Assembly (NCBI RefSeq): GCF_024741815.1
Contig: NZ_CP102951.1
Span: 1,875,001-1,939,000, forward strand
Direction of reading: 5' to 3'
Length of the DNA stretch: 64,000 nt
Source: Pseudomonas sp. LS1212
GTDB taxonomy: Bacteria; Pseudomonadota; Gammaproteobacteria; Pseudomonadales; Pseudomonadaceae
Shown here: piece by piece, positions 42,973 to 50,925 of the stretch
How the letters are laid out: every line of letters begins with the position of its first letter
Position numbering within the stretch: position 1 is the first letter of the stretch
Program-made: the position numbers and the translations under genes
Notes under the pieces: model-generated
Told to the model about the DNA's origin: nothing
Seen by the model: only the letters and a program-made list of their open reading frames with translations
Database searches by the model: none

Positions 42973-43195
42973 CGATGTTTCTCTGTCTTGTTCAAAGGGC
43001 CGGCCTTGTGGGCCTGGCCGTGAGGCGCCGGGGCTTGCGCCAGCGGGTGGCCGGCGCAAAAAGGGGCGCGACTTTAGCACACTGGGCAGGGGCAGGGCGC
43101 GTGGGGGGTTGTCGCGATTTCAGGGTGGTCTGCACCACGGTGTTCGGTATACCGGTCGGCACCCTGATCGCCGACGTCCTGGGCTGACTCACATC

Positions 43196-44104
43196 TCAAG
43201 TCGCCGCCTGACCTGTAAACAGCTCCCGTCGAGCTCCCTCGGTGATGGCGACAATACCGGGGTGGCTGACCTTGCGCTCTACCGAGATGGCATAGAACGA
43301 CTCGGTAACCGCATCGGTCTGGCCGATCAGTTTGACCCCGTACTGCTTCCTGATTTCATCGGCGATCACGCTCGGGGCGATGAAGACGCCGCTGCCCGAC
43401 TGGCCGAAGGCCTGCATCAAGGCGCTGTCATCGAACTCACCAATGATCCGTGGTTGCAGTTGTTGCTCGGCGAACCAGCGCAGCAGGCGGCTGCGCACCA
43501 CGGTTTCCGGCCCCGGGATCAGTAATGGCGCGTGGTGCAGGCAGGCCGGGAAGGCCTGGCCGCAGCGTTCGGCCAGTGCCTGGGTGGCAAAGAAGCTGAT
43601 TCCGCATTCGCCGAGTTTCTGGCTGTAACCCTTGATGTCCAGATGGCTGGGCATGGGGCTGTCGGAAATCACCAGGTCCAGGCGCTGGATCGCCAGGTCG
43701 GCGAGCAATCGTTCGAGCTTGTCTTCGCGGCAGGTAATGCGGATCGGCTCGGCCAGCTCCATGGTCGGCGCGATGAGGCGATAGACGATGGACTTGGGCA
43801 CCACATCGGCCACCCCGACCCGGAACTGGATCTGCTGTTCATCGGGGTGCGCCCGCAGCATGGCCTCCAATTCGCCACCAAGCTGAAACATTTGCTCGGC
43901 ATAGGGCAGGGTCTGGCGCCCGGTTTCGGTCAGTTCGAGTTGGCGACCGACCCGGCGAAACAGCTCGATGCCGTAGGTTTGTTCGAGCAGGGTGATCTGG
44001 CCGCTGATGGTCTGCGGTGTCAGGTTCAATTGCTCACCGGCGCGCACGATGCTGCCGGTCTTGGCCACTACCCAGAAGTAATGCAGTTGCCGGTAATTGA
44101 GCAT
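43196..44104 (-). CDS. nhaR: LysR-family regulator NhaR
   Basis: The protein of 302 residues starts LNYRQLHYFWVVAKTGSIVRAG and continues LNLTPQTISGQITLLEQTYG, the characteristic NhaR winged helix. E. coli NhaR activates the sodium/proton antiporter gene nhaA in response to sodium; other NhaR proteins control biofilm genes. No nhaA is adjacent. The gene at 44237 (small lipoprotein) starts divergently 132 bases away. Confidence 0.9.
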   Translation of the reverse strand: MLNYRQLHYFWVVAKTGSIVRAGEQLNLTPQTISGQITLLEQTYGIELFRRVGRQLELTETGRQTLPYAEQMFQLGGELEAMLRAHPDEQQIQFRVGVADVVPKSIVYRLIAPTMELAEPIRITCREDKLERLLADLAIQRLDLVISDSPMPSHLDIKGYSQKLGECGISFFATQALAERCGQAFPACLHHAPLLIPGPETVVRSRLLRWFAEQQLQPRIIGEFDDSALMQAFGQSGSGVFIAPSVIADEIRKQYGVKLIGQTDAVTESFYAISVERKVSHPGIVAITEGARRELFTGQAAT

Positions 44105-44236
44105 GTTGCCTCCCGAATCGTAAAAACCGAAGTATAGCCGGTAAAAATACGAATTTTCCTGATGTATTGCTGTCTTTAGAATGCAGCGCTATCGAGGAGC
44201 CAGCATCAGAAGGTTGGCGGTTTACGGGAGAAATAC

Positions 44237-44482
44237 ATGATTGAACTCAAATCCATCGGTACTCCGCTGGTCCTGGTGATGGCGATGTTCGCCCTCAGCG
44301 GTTGCGAGCAGGCCGAAAAATCCGCCCAGCAAATGCTCAACCAGGCGGCCGAATCGGCCAAGCAAGCGATCGATAAAACCAACGAGGCAGCGCAACAGGC
44401 CTTGCATGACGCCACTCATGGTGTGCCTGAAAACAGCGCGGCGCCTGAGGGGCAGCGCAAAGACACCTCCCGGGAAATTTAA
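44237..44482 (+). CDS. small lipoprotein with coiled coil
   Basis: The protein of 81 residues has a lipoprotein signal ending LVMAMFALSGCEQ (Cys about 23) and then an Ala/Gln/Lys-rich helix (EKSAQQMLNQAAESAKQAID) of coiled-coil character. It is probably anchored in the outer membrane. TerC follows 31 bases downstream. Function is unknown. Confidence 0.75.
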   Translation: MIELKSIGTPLVLVMAMFALSGCEQAEKSAQQMLNQAAESAKQAIDKTNEAAQQALHDATHGVPENSAAPEGQRKDTSREI

Positions 44483-44513
44483 CCAGACGGCGTTGCCGCA
44501 TCAGGATTGATCA

Positions 44514-45272
44514 ATGGAATACCTGTTAGAACTTGCTGCAAGCCCTACCGCCTGGGTTGCCCTGGCGACCCTGGTGGTGATGGAAATCGTGCTGGGCATC
44601 GATAACCTGATCTTTATCTCGATTCTGACCAACAAGCTGCCAGTGGCGCATCGGGCCAAGGCCCGGCGCATCGGTATCAGCATGGCGTTGGTGTTGCGCC
44701 TGGGCTTGTTGAGCACCGTGGCCTACATCGTGCAGTTGACCGAGCCGGTCGTCGAGGTGTTTGGCCAGGTGTTCTCCTGGAAGGACATGATACTGATTGC
44801 CGGTGGTCTGTTCCTGTTGTGGAAAGCCACCAAGGAGATCCACCACAGCGTCGACCCGGTCTCCCAGGCCGAACAGCTTGAGGAGGGCGTTTCACAGCGG
44901 GTATCGCTGGGCTTTGCCGCAGCGATCGGTCAGATCCTGATGCTTGATATCGTCTTCTCCATCGACAGTATCATCACTGCCGTGGGCATGACCGAGCACC
45001 TGCCGATCATGATTATCGCGGTGATCGCTGCGGTGTTGGTGATGTTGCTGGCGGCCGAACCGCTGGCCAGGTTCATCAATGACAACCCGACGGTGGTCAT
45101 GCTGGCCCTGGGTTTCCTGATCATGATCGGCATGACCCTGATCGCCGAAGGCTTTGGCGCTCATGTGCCCAAGGGCTATGTCTACGCTGCAATGACGTTC
45201 TCGGCCGCAATCGAAGGCTTGAACATGCTTTCGCGGCGGGCCCGGCAGAAGCGGGCTGCGGTCGAAGCCTGA
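44514..45272 (+). CDS. TerC-family integral membrane protein
   Basis: The protein of 252 residues has seven hydrophobic helices with EIVLGIDNLIFISI and MLDIVFSIDSIITAVG, the paired acidic motifs of the TerC family (YgdQ/YoaE branch without a CBS domain). Members affect metal-ion (Mn, Ca) export and tellurite resistance. A strong terminator follows at 45284-45321. Confidence 0.9.
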   Translation: MEYLLELAASPTAWVALATLVVMEIVLGIDNLIFISILTNKLPVAHRAKARRIGISMALVLRLGLLSTVAYIVQLTEPVVEVFGQVFSWKDMILIAGGLFLLWKATKEIHHSVDPVSQAEQLEEGVSQRVSLGFAAAIGQILMLDIVFSIDSIITAVGMTEHLPIMIIAVIAAVLVMLLAAEPLARFINDNPTVVMLALGFLIMIGMTLIAEGFGAHVPKGYVYAAMTFSAAIEGLNMLSRRARQKRAAVEA

Positions 45273-45283
45273 CTTGAAACACG

Positions 45284-45321
45284 ACGGCCGTCCCCGGTGA
45301 GTACCGGGGACGGCCGTTTTC
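45284..45321 (+). terminator. strong rho-independent terminator
   Basis: The 15-base arms acggccgtccccggt and accggggacggccgt are perfectly complementary and followed by TTTT. It ends the terC transcript and, read in reverse, could act on the small gene behind it. Confidence 0.9.
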
Positions 45322-45339
45322 GTTTGTCCGCAAAAAGTA

Positions 45340-45510
45340 TCAGTGGGCCGAAGCGTGTCTGGCGTGGCCCTTGCGCAGGTGTTTTGGCGACTCAGGTTGT
45401 GGCAGTCGAGGGTGGTGCCGGCGCGCGATTCGCAGTACCCCCCAGAGCATGGCGGCGGCGACGGCCAGCCAGGCGCCGATCAACATGAGGATGGTCATGG
45501 TCAGGCTCAT
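45340..45510 (-). CDS. small single-pass membrane protein of 56 residues
   Basis: It starts at ATG 45510 behind GGAGGC. One TM helix (TILMLIGAWLAVAAAMLWGVL) is followed by a basic His/Arg/Pro-rich tail (RRHHPRLPQPESPKH). No family was recognised. The good ribosome site and the terminator on its 3' side support it. Confidence 0.6.
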   Translation of the reverse strand: MSLTMTILMLIGAWLAVAAAMLWGVLRIARRHHPRLPQPESPKHLRKGHARHASAH

Positions 45511-45730
45511 GAATGCCTCCTTCGACTTCGCAAGCTCGCGCTCGCTACAGCTCATAGTCTAGTCGTTGCCGTGTTTCAGGCTGTTGACCGATGGTCCAGC
45601 CGCTTGGGCCGGTTTGCTCTATGGCGCATGGCCAACTGCACACAAAGGCTATACCCGTTGACGCTGCCGTCCTATTATCGGGAGCCGAGCCGGATGGTCG
45701 ACGTTCCGGCACCAGAACAAGTGACTGATA

Positions 45731-46411
45731 ATGCTGAATCGATTGCGATCCGCCTTGCCCAAACGCCTGATGCTGGCAGGCGTCATGGCCCTGACGCTGA
45801 CTGCTTGCGCAGGCACCGTCGACCCCGAGATCCGCCGGTTGCCCGAGCGCGTTGAGCTCAATGGGGTGCCGTTTTTTCGCGGCAACGCCAATCAGAGTGG
45901 TTCCATGGCCCTGGCCAGCATGCTCTCGCAACAGGGCGTGAGAATTACCCCGGGGCTGCTCGACAAACCCTTGAAGTTGCCGGGTTCAGTGGCGACGCTG
46001 GAGGGCTCGATCGAGAACGTCGCTCGTGAGTACGGCATGCTGGTCTATCCGCTCGATCACAACCTGCCGGCCTTGCTGACCCAGGTTGCGGCGGGCAATC
46101 CGGTGCTGTTGCGCTACAGCGACGGCGTAGCGTTCCTGGGAGGGCCGCGGTACGCCTTGCTGGTCGGTTATGACAGCTACAAGCAGCGGGTTTTGCTGCG
46201 CTCGGGCATGAATCGTCGCTTGCAGGTCGACTTCGGCAGCTTCACGTCGGCGTGGGAGAAGGAAGGCAGTTGGGCCGTACTGGTGCAAAAGCCCAACCAA
46301 CTGCCGGCCCAGGTCGACCGCCAGCGCTGGCTGAAGGCTGCCAATGAACTGGCGCAGGCTGGGCAGGAGCAGGCCGCGGCGCAGGCGGTGAAGGCGATCG
46401 GTGCCAAGTAA
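45731..46411 (+). CDS. C39-like peptidase lipoprotein with lost catalytic residues
   Basis: The protein of 226 residues has a lipoprotein signal (LMLAGVMALTLTACAG; Cys near 26) and a papain-like C39 domain as in PA2778-type proteins. The usual QCG with the nucleophile Cys is NQSGSMAL here (Ser56), and the His before the VGYD strand is replaced (GGPRYALLVGYD), so catalysis by the normal triad is not possible. A C-terminal helical tail may be a degenerate TPR. It is probably a binding or structural relative in the envelope. Confidence 0.82.
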   Translation: MLNRLRSALPKRLMLAGVMALTLTACAGTVDPEIRRLPERVELNGVPFFRGNANQSGSMALASMLSQQGVRITPGLLDKPLKLPGSVATLEGSIENVAREYGMLVYPLDHNLPALLTQVAAGNPVLLRYSDGVAFLGGPRYALLVGYDSYKQRVLLRSGMNRRLQVDFGSFTSAWEKEGSWAVLVQKPNQLPAQVDRQRWLKAANELAQAGQEQAAAQAVKAIGAK

Positions 46412-46430
46412 TTTCAACACCGATGACCCT

Positions 46431-46464
46431 CCCCCTCGTTCCCACGAGCGTGGGAACGAGGGGG
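46431..46464. repeat. perfect palindrome between convergent genes
   Basis: The 16-base arms ccccctcgttcccacg and cgtgggaacgaggggg are separated by two bases. A half copy (gagcgtgggaacgaggggg) lies at about 36376-36394, so it is a dispersed repeat that may double as a terminator here. Confidence 0.75.
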
Positions 46465-46474
46465 AGAGGGCGAG

Positions 46475-47758
46475 TTAAACCCCCAGACGATCCCGCAGGC
46501 TGTAGTACCAGGCGCCCATCGCCGTAAACGGCGTGCGCAACAACTGCCCGCCCGGGAAAGGGTAGTGGGGCAGGTCGGCAAAGGCATCGAAGCGCTCGGC
46601 CTGGCCACGCAGGGCTTCGGCCAGTACCTTGCCCGCCAGGTGGGTGTAGGTCACGCCATGACCGCTGCAACCCTGGGAGTAGTAGATGTTGTCGCCCAGG
46701 CGACCGACTTGCGGCAAGCGCGAGAGGGTCAGCAGGAAGTTGCCGGTCCAGGCATAGTCGATCTTCACGTCCTTGAGCTGCGGGAATGCCTTGAGCATCT
46801 TGGGCCGGATGATTGCTTCGATGTTCGCCGGATCCCGGGCGCCATAAACCACGCCGCCGCCAAAGATCAGGCGCTTGTCGCCGGACAGGCGGTAGTAATC
46901 GAGCAGATAGTTGCAGTCTTCGACGCAGTAATCCTGGGGCAGCATCGTGCGGGCCAGCTCTTCGCTCAGTGGTTCGGTGGTGATCACTTGGGTGCCGCAT
47001 GGCATGGATTTGGCGGCCAGTTCCGGTACCAGGTTGCCCAGGTAGGCGTTGCCGGCAACAATCACGAACTTGGCGTGGACCTTGCCCTCAGGGGTGTGCA
47101 CCACCGGATTGGCGCCACGTTCGATACGAATTGCAGGGGATTGCTCATAAATGGCCCCGCCGAGCGATTCCACCGCAGCCGCTTCGCCCAAGGCCAGGTT
47201 CAGCGGATGGATATGGCCGCCGCTCATGTCGAGCATGCCGCCGATATATTGGTCGCACGCAACCACTTCGCGAATGCGACGCTGGTCCATCAGTTCCAGT
47301 TGGGTGTGACCGAAACGTTCCCAAAGGCGTTTCTGCGCCTCCAGATGGCCCATCTGCTTGGGCGTGATAGCGGCGAATACACCGCCGTCTTTCAAATCGC
47401 ACTGGATATTATATTTGGCAACGCGCTCACGAATGATCCGGCCGCCCTCGAAGGCCATGTGCCCCAGCAGTTGTGCCTGCTCGGGCCCGACGGTGCGCTC
47501 GATCACATCGATATCGCGACTGTAGCTGTTGACGATCTGGCCGCCGTTGCGACCCGAGGCGCCGAAACCGACCTTGGCGGCTTCAAGGACGGTAACCTTG
47601 AAACCGTGCTCGAGCAGGAACAGCGCACTGGAAAGGCCCGTGTAGCCGGCGCCGATCACGCACACGTCAGTGTAAACGTCATCTTGCAATGCCGGGCGCT
47701 TGGGGACGGCATTGGCCGATGCCGCGTAATACGACTGTGGGTAGGTAGTGTTCGCCAT
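46475..47758 (-). CDS. puuB: FAD-dependent oxidoreductase, gamma-glutamylputrescine oxidase type
   Basis: The protein of 427 residues has the DAO fold: an N-terminal FAD motif CVIGAGYTGLSSALFLLEHG, then GASGRNGGQIV, and a C-terminal YYSQGCSGHGVTYTHLAGK. The start AQSYYAAS-like segment (TYPQSYYAASAN) and overall length match PuuB/OrdL, which oxidises gamma-glutamylputrescine to the aldehyde in putrescine catabolism. No other puu gene is adjacent. ATG 47758 follows AGAGG. Confidence 0.85.
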   Translation of the reverse strand: MANTTYPQSYYAASANAVPKRPALQDDVYTDVCVIGAGYTGLSSALFLLEHGFKVTVLEAAKVGFGASGRNGGQIVNSYSRDIDVIERTVGPEQAQLLGHMAFEGGRIIRERVAKYNIQCDLKDGGVFAAITPKQMGHLEAQKRLWERFGHTQLELMDQRRIREVVACDQYIGGMLDMSGGHIHPLNLALGEAAAVESLGGAIYEQSPAIRIERGANPVVHTPEGKVHAKFVIVAGNAYLGNLVPELAAKSMPCGTQVITTEPLSEELARTMLPQDYCVEDCNYLLDYYRLSGDKRLIFGGGVVYGARDPANIEAIIRPKMLKAFPQLKDVKIDYAWTGNFLLTLSRLPQVGRLGDNIYYSQGCSGHGVTYTHLAGKVLAEALRGQAERFDAFADLPHYPFPGGQLLRTPFTAMGAWYYSLRDRLGV

Positions 47759-47901
47759 CCTGCAACCTCTGTTTAATATTTTTAACGAATGCGCTGATCC
47801 TACCCTAGATAAATTCGGTTCACCAGACGGGGCGATAAAATCGATAAACCGGTTATTCATAAAAAATCCGCAGATTCATAGGCTTAGCTAAAAAAAAGAA
47901 G

Positions 47902-47929
47902 TTGACACCCCTATGAAATTCCGTAGAAT
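47902..47929 (+). promoter_or_regulatory. tRNA-Val promoter
   Basis: TTGACA (47902-47907) and TAGAAT (47924-47929) are 16 bases apart. A GC-rich discriminator (gccgcc) follows, as in stringently controlled stable-RNA promoters, and the tRNA begins 13 bases downstream. Confidence 0.8.
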
Positions 47930-47942
47930 GCCGCCTCACAGC

Positions 47943-48019
47943 AGGCACGTAGCTCAGTTGGTTAGAGCACCACCTTGACATGGTGGGGGTCGTTGGTTCG
48001 AGTCCAATCGCGCCTACCA
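47943..48019 (+). tRNA. tRNA-Val(GAC)
   Basis: The 77-base cloverleaf includes an encoded CCA. The anticodon stem ccacc/ggtgg holds the loop ttgacat, giving anticodon GAC for valine codons GUC and GUU. D-arm (agctcagttggttagagc) and T-arm (gttgg ttcgagt ccaat) are normal. The acceptor stem aggcacg/cgcgcct has one A-C mismatch at pair 5-68. Confidence 0.95.
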
Positions 48020-48050
48020 AACAAAATCCGCTCTGCTGGGCGGTGTAGAA

Positions 48051-48080
48051 AAGGGCGATCCGAAAGGGTCGCCCTTTTTT
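48051..48080 (+). terminator. rho-independent terminator after tRNA-Val
   Basis: The stem aagggcga/tcgccctt is followed by a T run (cccttttttg) about 30 bases behind the tRNA. Confidence 0.88.
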
Positions 48081-48115
48081 GTTTTGCGTTCCCTCAAATC
48101 AACCGCGTCGCCGGC

Positions 48116-48187
48116 ATCGCGGGCAAGCCCGCTCCCACAATGATTCGGCCGCCGTTGATCCTTGTGGGAGCTGGCTTGCCAGCGATG
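48116..48187. repeat. REPIN of the second REP family
   Basis: Two inverted REPs, catcgcgggcaagcccgctc and tgggagctggcttgccagcg, are separated by about 25 bases in the gap between tRNA-Val and the Asp/Arg-rich lipoprotein gene. Confidence 0.85.
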
Positions 48188-48209
48188 CGGCCATCACAGT
48201 CACCGATAA

Positions 48210-48458
48210 TCAGTCGTCATCGTCATCGTCATCGTCGTCTCGGTCACGGCGGTCACGGCGGTCATAGCGATCATGGCGCTCATAGCGGTCGTCACGATCG
48301 TAGCGGTCACGGCGATCGTATCGAGAGTGGTGCCTGTGATCCCGGTCGCGCCATCCATCATCGTCGCGATCATAGTGATGGGGGTAGCAGCCCGCCAAAG
48401 CCAGGACCATGGCCGCCAGGCTGAATTTCGAGAGGTGTTTAAACACTGCTTTCAGCAC
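48210..48458 (-). CDS. Asp/Arg-rich small lipoprotein with poly-Asp tail
   Basis: The protein of 82 residues starts at GTG 48458 behind GAGGAG. A lipoprotein signal (LAAMVLALAGCYPHHYD; Cys about 24) leads into a mature part built almost only of Asp, Arg, His and Tyr (RDRDHRHHSRYDRRDRYD), ending in nine consecutive Asp residues encoded by a GAC/GAT repeat. It is probably an envelope protein of disordered character that binds metal or polyanions; this is guesswork from composition. The simple repeat may vary in length between strains. Confidence 0.7.
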   Translation of the reverse strand: MLKAVFKHLSKFSLAAMVLALAGCYPHHYDRDDDGWRDRDHRHHSRYDRRDRYDRDDRYERHDRYDRRDRRDRDDDDDDDDD

Positions 48459-48632
48459 GATTGTCTCCTCGGGCGCGAGGGTAATTCGCTCGCGTTATCC
48501 CTAGGACAACCAAGTCGTGCAGGTGTTTGATTGTGCTCGCAAAAATACTGGGGCGGTGGCGCGACGATATGGACGCCGCCAAAGCCGGCGCACGATGATA
48601 AAATGCCGGTCTTCTCAGCTGGAGGCAAATGT

Positions 48633-49193
48633 GTGCGCAGATTGGCGGTGGTAATGGCAGTGCTGGCGTTGACCGGTTGCGGGAGCGATGTAGAGGTCGC
48701 GCACAAAGCCGTGGCCGATCAACTCGCGAACCCCAAATCGGCCAAGTTCACCAATGTCCGGGTGACCGATCAGGGTAATGTCTGCGGTCAGGTCAAGGGC
48801 AAGGATGCGGCTGGTGTGTATGGCGGCTATCAGAGTTACGCCGCGATCAAGAGCGACAGCCAGTTCAAGGTCGTTTTCGATCCGGACGGGACCAATGCCG
48901 AGATCCGCACCCTGTGCGGCGGTGCGCCCGTCAGCGAGGAAGCTTACGCCGACCCGGGGCAGGCGGTGGGTAGCTGGGATGTGCAGATCGTTTCGGGCAG
49001 CAACATGGGCGCGCTATCCGACATGACGGCACGCCTGATCGAGCGTGGCTTCATTCCATCGGTGGTTGCCCGGGACGGTGAGCAGCGGGTCCTGATCGGT
49101 CCTTTTGCCGACAAGGCCCAGGCCGATGACAAAAAGGCGCAGTTGATGAGCTCCATGGGGATCGAGTCGGTGGTGGTCAAGCATCGGGAGTAA
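48633..49193 (+). CDS. lipoprotein with SPOR domain
   Basis: The protein of 186 residues starts at GTG 48633, 7 bases after GGAGG. The signal RRLAVVMAVLALTGCGS has its Cys near residue 16. The N-terminal half holds VADQLANPKSAKFTNVRV and a CGQVKGKDAAGVYGGY motif; the C-terminal 70 residues form a SPOR domain (WDVQIVSGSNMGALSDMTARL, VLIGPFADKAQADDKK), which binds denuded peptidoglycan glycans at septa. It is probably outer-membrane anchored. Confidence 0.83.
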   Translation: MRRLAVVMAVLALTGCGSDVEVAHKAVADQLANPKSAKFTNVRVTDQGNVCGQVKGKDAAGVYGGYQSYAAIKSDSQFKVVFDPDGTNAEIRTLCGGAPVSEEAYADPGQAVGSWDVQIVSGSNMGALSDMTARLIERGFIPSVVARDGEQRVLIGPFADKAQADDKKAQLMSSMGIESVVVKHRE

Positions 49194-49296
49194 CGCCAGA
49201 GGGCGACTCGCCGTGACGTGTGCACTCAGGCTATGCTCTGTGCAGGGATGAAGCAGGGTGTGTCTGTGGCGCGCAACATCCGAGAGGAACTGCCAG

Positions 49297-49722
49297 ATGT
49301 CCACATTAGAGCGGGCTATTGCGGTTGCGGCCAAAGCCCATGAGGGGCAGCGTGACAAGGGCGGTGCAGCTTACATATTGCATCCGCTGCGGGTCATGCT
49401 GCGGGTCGATACCACCGAGCAGCAGATCGTTGCCGTATTGCACGATGTGCTCGAGGATTCGGCGATGACCCTTGCCGACCTTGCGCGTGAGGGTTTCCCG
49501 CTGAAGGTACTGGCGGCGGTCGAGGCCTTGAGCCGGCGGCCGGATGAAAGCTATCAGGCGTTCGTCGAAAGGCTTGCCCAGGACCCGCTGGCCAAGGTCG
49601 TCAAGCTTGCCGACATTGCCGACAACAGCGACCTTTCGCGCATCGCCGCGCCAGGCCCTGAAGACCTGGCGCGGCTCGAGCGCTACCGGCGTGCCGCCAA
49701 TTATCTACTGGCCCGGCGGTGA
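49297..49722 (+). CDS. stand-alone HD hydrolase, (p)ppGpp hydrolase-like
   Basis: The protein of 141 residues contains only the hydrolase part of the RelA/SpoT family: ILHPLRVML (His), VLHDVLEDS (HD-ED) and KLADIADNSD. No synthetase or regulatory domains are present, similar in size to small alarmone hydrolases (MESH1/SAH type). Hydrolysis of ppGpp or a related nucleotide is predicted; the substrate is unproven. AGAGGAA precedes ATG 49297. The EndA stop lies four bases beyond on the opposite strand. Confidence 0.83.
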   Translation: MSTLERAIAVAAKAHEGQRDKGGAAYILHPLRVMLRVDTTEQQIVAVLHDVLEDSAMTLADLAREGFPLKVLAAVEALSRRPDESYQAFVERLAQDPLAKVVKLADIADNSDLSRIAAPGPEDLARLERYRRAANYLLARR

Positions 49723-49726
49723 GGCG

Positions 49727-50416
49727 TCAACCGCACGCATTGAGGTTCACCGGCCCGACAAAGTCATTGCCGCGCCCCATTACGCAGGCGACGCGCTGGT
49801 TACGCTGGCGCTCCCACTCCTTGGCCGGGTAGGTCTTGTCCCAGGCTTCATAGAGCTGGCGGTCCTGCTTGGACAGCCGCAGGTTGTACTGCTTGCTCAT
49901 GTAGAAGTAAGTGCGAGCGATCATGCCGCGGATGGAAGGGCGCGGCATGACTTTCCTGGCCTTGAAGTCGACCTGGGTCAGGCAGGAGCCGTATTGGCCC
50001 GATTGCACCGGTAGCCAGCCGAAGCTGTAGTTGCTGCGGTCGCCATTCACCTCGCCGATGCTCGGCACCAGGTTGTGCAGGTCGGCTTCGGCGCGCTGGT
50101 ACACCTGGTCGTTGCGCGCACAGTTCTTGCGCCCGCCGTCCTGCCAGCACTGGCGTTGATGGCCGATGTGCCAGGCCGGGACGATGTGTTCCCATTCGAT
50201 GCGGGCCGCGCGATTGGCGTTCTTGCGCGGCACATAACCGCAGGCTTCCAGGTTCACGCGATTGCCGTTGTATTTGCAGCCGCAGTAGAACTCCGTGGAC
50301 TGCGGCGCATACAGGCGCCATGCGATTTTCTTGGCCTCCTTGAAAGTGCGCGGCGCATCGGCCTGGGCGGTAAGGGTGAAAAACAGACAGAACACAGCAA
50401 AACCACGAACACTCAT
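49727..50416 (-). CDS. endA: endonuclease I (EndA family), exported
   Basis: The protein of 229 residues has a signal peptide (VFCLFFTLTAQADA) and the EndA domain with EWEHIVPAWHIG (active-site His), ADLHNLVPSIGEVNGDRSN and several Cys residues for disulfides. Endonuclease I degrades double-stranded DNA in the periplasm or outside the cell. I take ATG 50416, directly before the signal peptide. It is the second gene of an operon behind the DUF1654 gene, with four bases between them, and a LexA box precedes the operon. Confidence 0.9.
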   Translation of the reverse strand: MSVRGFAVFCLFFTLTAQADAPRTFKEAKKIAWRLYAPQSTEFYCGCKYNGNRVNLEACGYVPRKNANRAARIEWEHIVPAWHIGHQRQCWQDGGRKNCARNDQVYQRAEADLHNLVPSIGEVNGDRSNYSFGWLPVQSGQYGSCLTQVDFKARKVMPRPSIRGMIARTYFYMSKQYNLRLSKQDRQLYEAWDKTYPAKEWERQRNQRVACVMGRGNDFVGPVNLNACG

Positions 50417-50420
50417 TCGC

Positions 50421-50669
50421 TCAATCTTCCTTCGGCACGACCCAGAACAATTGCACGCCGCCATCATCGCGATGAGCCAGCGTCACATTGTCGTTTTCAG
50501 CGATTTCTTCGAGCAGGGTTTCCCAATCGCTGGATGACTCGTGCTCGAGGCGAAAAATCAGGGCTGACCTGGATTTTTGCGCGGTGGGGGAGTTGATGAT
50601 CTTCTGAATACGCAGGCCTAGCTGTTCATAGCTGCTGGCGGGGGTCGATGCTGCAGAAGTAGTTGCCAC
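50421..50669 (-). CDS. DUF1654 family protein
   Basis: The protein of 82 residues is small and soluble, with the family core YEQLGLRIQKIINSPTAQKS and a C-terminal AENDNVTLAHRDDGGVQLFWVVP. DUF1654 is found almost only in Pseudomonas and has no assigned function. It stands directly ahead of endA and begins about 20 bases after a LexA box, so damage-inducible expression and a link to DNA are suggested. Confidence 0.82.
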   Translation of the reverse strand: MATTSAASTPASSYEQLGLRIQKIINSPTAQKSRSALIFRLEHESSSDWETLLEEIAENDNVTLAHRDDGGVQLFWVVPKED

Positions 50670-50688
50670 GAAGCATTCCTTATTTTAG

Positions 50689-50704
50689 CTGTACGTGCAT
50701 ACAG
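50689..50704 (-). promoter_or_regulatory. LexA (SOS) box upstream of DUF1654-endA
   Basis: ctgtacgtgcatacag matches CTGT-N8-ACAG, the LexA consensus, with both half sites complete. It lies 20 bases upstream of the DUF1654 start. The gap from here to 50925 shows no other convincing gene. Confidence 0.7.
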
Positions 50705-50925
50705 TATTTCACTGTAGGCCAAATCGCAACAACTCGTGAGTTGAAGTGCGCTTCTGACAGTGGAAGAGGTGATTTGGTGTCGTCTGTCGAAATTTTTTTT
50801 ACAGGCCGGCGCTTGCGCGGGATTTGCCTGGCCAGAGATGAGCAGGAAGTGTCCTTGGGTCTACACATCGCCGGGATCGGCGCTACGCTTTTGGATGCGC
50901 TGTCCAGCCGAGAAGAGGGGCTGAC

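Noticed and set aside
46431..46464. Perfect palindrome as a standard terminator
   Set aside because: No T run follows on either strand and a half copy lies elsewhere (36376), so I list it as a dispersed repeat that may only incidentally terminate.
47943..48019. tRNA-Val as an integration site of a genomic island
   Set aside because: No integrase gene and no repeated tRNA 3' end were found downstream within the window.
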